A DNA stretch of 47,499 nt from Candidatus Woesearchaeota archaeon (GTDB taxonomy: Archaea > Nanobdellota > Nanobdellia > UBA10117 > GCA-020343615), in contig CP070803.1 of NCBI GenBank assembly GCA_020343615.1, forward strand, positions 276,195-323,693, read 5' to 3'. A program made the translations under genes and the position numbers. Under the pieces are notes generated by a model. That model was not told the origin of the DNA and did not search any database. It saw only the letters and a list, made by a program, of their open reading frames with translations. Positions 44,369 through 47,499 of this stretch are shown piece by piece; positions within the stretch are counted from its first letter, which is position 1; the number at the start of each line of letters is the position of its first letter.

Positions 44369-45030
44369 AACCAATACTCGTAATAAATTTCAAAACATAT
44401 GAGAAAGCAACTGGCAAGCAAGCAGTAAAGTTAGCTAAAGCATGTGAAGAGGTTGCTAAGAAAACAAAAACTAAGATTTGGTTAGCTGTCCAGATAGCAG
44501 ATATTTACAGAGTTTCTGAAGCAGTTAAACTTCCTGTTTTTTCAGAGCATGTAGATTATCAAGAGCCAGATTCATTTACAGGTTCTATTTTAGTTGAAGA
44601 TGTAAAAGATAATGGAGCTATAGGGACTTTACTTAACCATTCCGAACATAGATTAAAATTAGATGTTATTGAAAAAACAATTAAGAGGTGTAAAAAAGTT
44701 AAGCTAAAAACACTTGTTTGCGCAGCTAGTGTTGCTGAAGCAAAGAAAATAGCAAAGTTCAAACCAGATTACATTGCCTACGAAGCACCCTCTTTAATTG
44801 GAACAGGAAGGTCTATTTCTAAATTTAAACACAAAACTGTAAAGCAATTCGTTGAGGAATTAAAGAAGATAGATAAAAAAATTATTCCATTAACTGGAGC
44901 AGGTGTCTCAAACGGAGAAGATGTTAAAGCAGCAATTGACTTAGGAACTCATGGTGCATTACTAGCATCAGCTGTAACAAAAGCAAAAAACCCAAAGAAA
45001 GTTCTTTTAGATTTAGTAAGGCTTATTTGA
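44365..45030 (+). CDS. tpiA: Triosephosphate isomerase, archaeal type
   Basis: A 221-residue enzyme interconverting dihydroxyacetone phosphate and glyceraldehyde 3-phosphate. It has the shorter archaeal form (about 220 residues rather than 250). Catalytic residues: Lys10 in VINFKTYE, His in LNHSEHR (about 92-98) and Glu in AYEAPSLIGTG (about 139-149); the phosphate-binding GAGVSNGED and GALLASAV follow. It is the last gene of the coupled operon from 40992, and its end overlaps the convergent transglutaminase-like gene by 18 bases. Together with aldolase, gap and pgk in this window it gives a continuous glycolytic stretch. Confidence 0.96.
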   Translation: MKPILVINFKTYEKATGKQAVKLAKACEEVAKKTKTKIWLAVQIADIYRVSEAVKLPVFSEHVDYQEPDSFTGSILVEDVKDNGAIGTLLNHSEHRLKLDVIEKTIKRCKKVKLKTLVCAASVAEAKKIAKFKPDYIAYEAPSLIGTGRSISKFKHKTVKQFVEELKKIDKKIIPLTGAGVSNGEDVKAAIDLGTHGALLASAVTKAKNPKKVLLDLVRLI

Positions 45031-45612
45031 ATATTCAAATAATTTAATAGTATCTTCAAGAGCCTTAAAAGATCCTAAATTAGTAGGTTTACTATCTCTT
45101 TCTCTGGTTTTTGGGTTTTTAATGAATATTTCAGAAAAATCTAAACCTTTTCCTATTTCAACATATTTACCTCTATCCCGGAGAAAGTATTTATTTTTTG
45201 GAGTAAAACCTTTTATGGGTTCGTAAGTCTTCCATTCTCCATCAATAAAAACATCTGCAAAAACATGTCCGTGTATTTTTCCATCTTCAGATTTAGGTAA
45301 ATTCATAAGCCAGGGTTCATAGAAAGTATCAACAAATCTTGTAGGAATTCCTAATGCTCTAGTTAATGTAACAAATGCTAAACCTTTATCTGTACATCCA
45401 GTTACAAATCCAGAATCTAATATGTCAGAAGCAGTTCTCTTTCTATATATTTGATCTTTTCCAGAAGTTGATTTTTGTAATTTAGAAACGTAATCTGTAA
45501 CTGATTCCAAAGGTGTAGTTTCAAGGTCATCCAGATAATTAACAATATCTATAACTATGTCGTCTCTTTGCGAGAATTTTCCCTCTTCCAGAAAAGTAAG
45601 GTCTTTCATCAT
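45013..45612 (-). CDS. Transglutaminase-like cysteine protease-fold protein
   Basis: A 199-residue protein without signal peptide (start ATG at 45612; the next codon is also ATG). The transglutaminase-like core is recognised by GCTDKGLAFVTLTRALGIPTRFVD (Cys about 90) and HGHVFADVFIDGEWKTYEP, with the catalytic His and the acidic residue of the triad. Members act as proteases, amidases or glycanases, or are inactive binding domains; the substrate here is unknown. Lack of a signal peptide suggests a cytosolic role. Transcribed in the same direction as nnrD, 32 bases after it. Confidence 0.85.
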   Translation of the reverse strand: MMKDLTFLEEGKFSQRDDIVIDIVNYLDDLETTPLESVTDYVSKLQKSTSGKDQIYRKRTASDILDSGFVTGCTDKGLAFVTLTRALGIPTRFVDTFYEPWLMNLPKSEDGKIHGHVFADVFIDGEWKTYEPIKGFTPKNKYFLRDRGKYVEIGKGLDFSEIFIKNPKTRERDSKPTNLGSFKALEDTIKLFEYSNKPY

Positions 45613-45644
45613 TTTAAGGAGAAATATTGGGTTTTTAAGTCTTG

Positions 45645-46481
45645 TTATTTAATTACTTTTGATATATTTTTTATTATGTCAGTAGCTAGCATAGAAACTC
45701 CTAATTTTTTTGCAGCTAATTCACCAGCTTTTCCGTTGATATAAGCACCAGCACAAGCAGCATCAAATGGAATATTCCCTTGAGCCATTAAACTTCCAAT
45801 AATTCCAGCAAGAGTGTCGCCAGTTCCGCCAACAGTCATTTCCACACAACCCGTTCTATTAATATCATTTTTTATACCATTGGATATTATATCTACCGGA
45901 CCTTTAAGAAGAATAGTTGTTTTCAAATGCACTGCTAGTTTATTTACTATTTCCATTTTCTTTTTTAGGTCCATACCCCAAGGTTCGATATTGGTTAAAA
46001 CATAAAACTCACGAGAATGAGGAGTAATTACAAAATCTTTCCTCCTAACAGATTGCATGTTATCAGCAACAGCGTATATAGCATCAGCATCAATCACACA
46101 AGTTAAGTTTACTCTATCTAAAAACTCTGCGACAGCATTCAAAGTTTCATCGTGTCTTTCCATTCCCCCACCAATTACAACCGCAGATGATTTTTTTGCT
46201 AAGTCTATTAAGTCATCAACATGTTCTTCCCGAATGTAATCTCCTTGTAGAGGGAATGTAATTATATCTGGAGAAAATGAAGCGATAATATTTGCAGCTC
46301 TTTCAGGTGCAGCAACAGTAACTAGGTCAACGCCAGCCCTATATGCTGCTAATGCAGCTAAAGCTGGAGAACCGGAATATCTCTTACTTCCACCAATAAC
46401 AAGTAATGAGCCAAATTGATATTTATGAGAATCCTTATGTCTTTTGACATATACTTCACTCAATATTTTTTTATTGATCAT
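45645..46481 (-). CDS. nnrD: ADP-dependent (S)-NAD(P)H-hydrate dehydratase
   Basis: A 278-residue ribokinase-fold enzyme that repairs hydrated NAD(P)H. Motifs: KYQFGSLLVIGGSKRYSGSPALAA (about 20-43), VIGGGMERHDETL (about 95-107), VIDADAIYAVA (about 124-134), TPHSREF (about 147-153) and the phosphate/catalytic loop VGGTGDTLAGIIGSL (about 221-235). It corresponds to the C-terminal half of bifunctional Nnr; the epimerase half is not attached or visible here. Its start overlaps a 62-residue gene by ATGA. Confidence 0.93.
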   Translation of the reverse strand: MINKKILSEVYVKRHKDSHKYQFGSLLVIGGSKRYSGSPALAALAAYRAGVDLVTVAAPERAANIIASFSPDIITFPLQGDYIREEHVDDLIDLAKKSSAVVIGGGMERHDETLNAVAEFLDRVNLTCVIDADAIYAVADNMQSVRRKDFVITPHSREFYVLTNIEPWGMDLKKKMEIVNKLAVHLKTTILLKGPVDIISNGIKNDINRTGCVEMTVGGTGDTLAGIIGSLMAQGNIPFDAACAGAYINGKAGELAAKKLGVSMLATDIIKNISKVIK

Positions 46482-46666
46482 TTTAAGTATCCTAAATCTT
46501 TAGTTTCGCATTCACTTAAGTCACCACATGCAAAAGACGTAGGATTCATCCTCGGGTCTAATGTTGCCGCGTAAATATCTAATACTTTTTCAAATAAAAT
46601 TTGATCAATATCTTTTTTTATTGAAGAACTATCTTCAGATATAAAGTTTTCAAGAGATTTATTCAT
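46478..46666 (-). CDS. Small hypothetical protein coupled to nnrD
   Basis: A 62-residue acidic protein, helical for about residues 1-35, ending with two Cys residues in SFACGDLSECETKDLGYLK. It overlaps nnrD by four bases (ATGA), which supports it as a real gene translated with nnrD. I recognise no family. The two Cys residues could bind metal or form a disulfide. It starts 27 bases after the end of the YkgJ-like gene. Confidence 0.55.
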   Translation of the reverse strand: MNKSLENFISEDSSSIKKDIDQILFEKVLDIYAATLDPRMNPTSFACGDLSECETKDLGYLK

Positions 46667-46693
46667 TTCGTTTTATATTCATGATTCTGATTT

Positions 46694-47332
46694 TTAAGTT
46701 TTTTTATTCAAGTAATTTCTAGCATCTTTGAGATTTTGAATATTATCTATTATTTCTTTTAATTTATCTTTAGATATATGGCCTGTTTTTAACATCAAAT
46801 CAAAAACATCAACTATATTTTCACTTATTTTGTTAAGAGAATCGTCTATTTTAATCAGGCCTTTATCCTCCATTTTTTCTAGTTCTCTGTAAATAAAATT
46901 ACGAGTTAATTCCAATTGTAATAAAGCTAAAAAGGTATCATCAAAAGCTTCTTTCATAATCTCAATACGCTTGTTTTCATCCTTTTCAGAATTTATTTTC
47001 TTAGCTATTTTTTCGAGAAGTTTTTCCTGACTACATCCTAAAGAAAAGCTAAAGTCCTTGCCTGAAATAAGTCCACTATTCAGAAGAGGAAAAGCCTTGC
47101 AGACTAAAGGTCTGTCTTCGTATTTTATACATTTATTTTTATTTAGCAATGGACAATTATTAATTCGAGAATTCCAGAACAAAGCAATTGTTTGCTTATT
47201 TTTTTTGTCATATAAAACAGGAAAAGGATAATATTCCTCAAACATCTTAGCTTCCCAATAAAATAAATTCAATCCAGGACCATGTCCGAAGTCTCTACAA
47301 CAATCTCCACACTCGCTACAAACAAATTTCAT
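46694..47332 (-). CDS. YkgJ-like Cys-cluster protein (putative zinc/iron-chelating domain)
   Basis: A 212-residue protein starting MKFVCSECGDCC, with Cys5, 8, 11 and 12. A second set of Cys residues lies in NNCPLLNKNKCIKYEDRPLVCKAFPLL (about 54-80), ending with a further Cys near residue 99 (LGCSQE). This is the YkgJ/CxxCxxCC family, thought to bind zinc or an iron-sulfur cluster; biochemical function is largely unproven. The C-terminal half (about 105-212) is a long charged helical region beyond the usual core domain. First gene of the minus-strand group reading toward nnrD; 167 non-coding AT-rich bases lie upstream to the window edge. Confidence 0.88.
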   Translation of the reverse strand: MKFVCSECGDCCRDFGHGPGLNLFYWEAKMFEEYYPFPVLYDKKNKQTIALFWNSRINNCPLLNKNKCIKYEDRPLVCKAFPLLNSGLISGKDFSFSLGCSQEKLLEKIAKKINSEKDENKRIEIMKEAFDDTFLALLQLELTRNFIYRELEKMEDKGLIKIDDSLNKISENIVDVFDLMLKTGHISKDKLKEIIDNIQNLKDARNYLNKKT

Positions 47333-47499
47333 TAAGAAATAGAATCCAATTAAATTATTTAAGTCTTTAGAGCGCGGGGCGAACGTCTATCATTACGACA
47401 AACTTATTCACTTAGTTTAATTACGTATTGTTATTTTTTAAGCGCGTCTTTTATTGATTTTTAGCCCACGTGTTAGTAAATATTAAAAATAAACCTATA

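Noticed and set aside
47333-47499. Possible RNA gene in the GC-richer patches at the right edge
   Set aside because: Short GC-containing words (around 47372 and 47441) form no convincing stable fold or known RNA motif; AT-rich promoter sequence of the adjacent gene is the simpler reading.

Overview
The window is a low-GC, tightly packed archaeal chromosome segment. Archaeal markers include a group II chaperonin with a GGM tail, archaeal DnaG primase, class I CCA-adding enzyme, CDP-archaeol synthase, class III prepilin signal peptides, leaderless genes with TATA boxes about 26-30 nt upstream, and a tRNA-Trp with a bulge-helix-bulge intron. Very short intergenic gaps, frequent ATGA/GTGA start-stop overlaps, a split Hel308 helicase, a bacterial-type GAPDH and many small hypothetical proteins suggest a DPANN archaeon of the Woesearchaeota/Pacearchaeota kind. 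That placement is inference; no marker phylogeny could be run.

Layout. 1-3.1 kb (minus): two pilin-like genes (one cut by the window edge), a coiled-coil protein, the thermosome and a small membrane protein. 3.1-7.3 kb: a hypothetical gene, a Toprim protein with DnaG, a Trm9-like methyltransferase overlapping the CCA-adding enzyme (minus), and tRNA-Val. 7.3-15.4 kb: one 2685-residue membrane-anchored surface protein built from parallel beta-helix blocks, a beta-propeller-like block and a duplicated module. 15.4-20.0 kb: the two halves of Hel308, separated by a dolichol-kinase-like gene, a CDP-alcohol phosphatidyltransferase, a PHP phosphoesterase and CarS. 20.0-24.4 kb: tRNA-Pro, tRNA-Arg, tRNA-Trp, two acidic paralogous surface proteins and a hypothetical gene. 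24.5-29.3 kb: a regulated exporter operon made of a GbsR/MarR-like repressor with a perfect inverted-repeat operator, a MacB-type ATPase, a membrane-anchored extracellular protein and two FtsX/MacB permeases. 29.3-33.2 kb: a pilin-like paralog, a DUF1858/DUF6485/HAD operon, CysRS and an MTA-phosphorylase-like gene. 33.3-45.0 kb: carbon metabolism, namely GAPDH-PGK-Ca2+ ATPase, a PfkB sugar kinase, an SpeD-like gene coupled to a DhnA-type aldolase, and a seven-gene coupled operon ending in triosephosphate isomerase. In that operon a lactate/malate-type dehydrogenase carries an in-frame UGA and an alpha/beta hydrolase carries a -1 frameshift. 45.0-47.5 kb (minus): a transglutaminase-like protein, NAD(P)H-hydrate dehydratase with a small partner, and a YkgJ-like Cys-cluster protein.

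Together the genes cover the lower glycolytic trunk (aldolase, TIM, GAPDH, PGK), late steps of archaeal polar-lipid synthesis, tRNA maturation and aminoacylation, and a large investment in cell-surface proteins and their export. No CRISPR array, insertion sequence or rRNA was seen. No gene-free stretch exceeds 300 bases; the longest, about 290 bases at 40.70-40.99 kb, holds one possible 34-residue membrane peptide overlapping a terminator-like hairpin.
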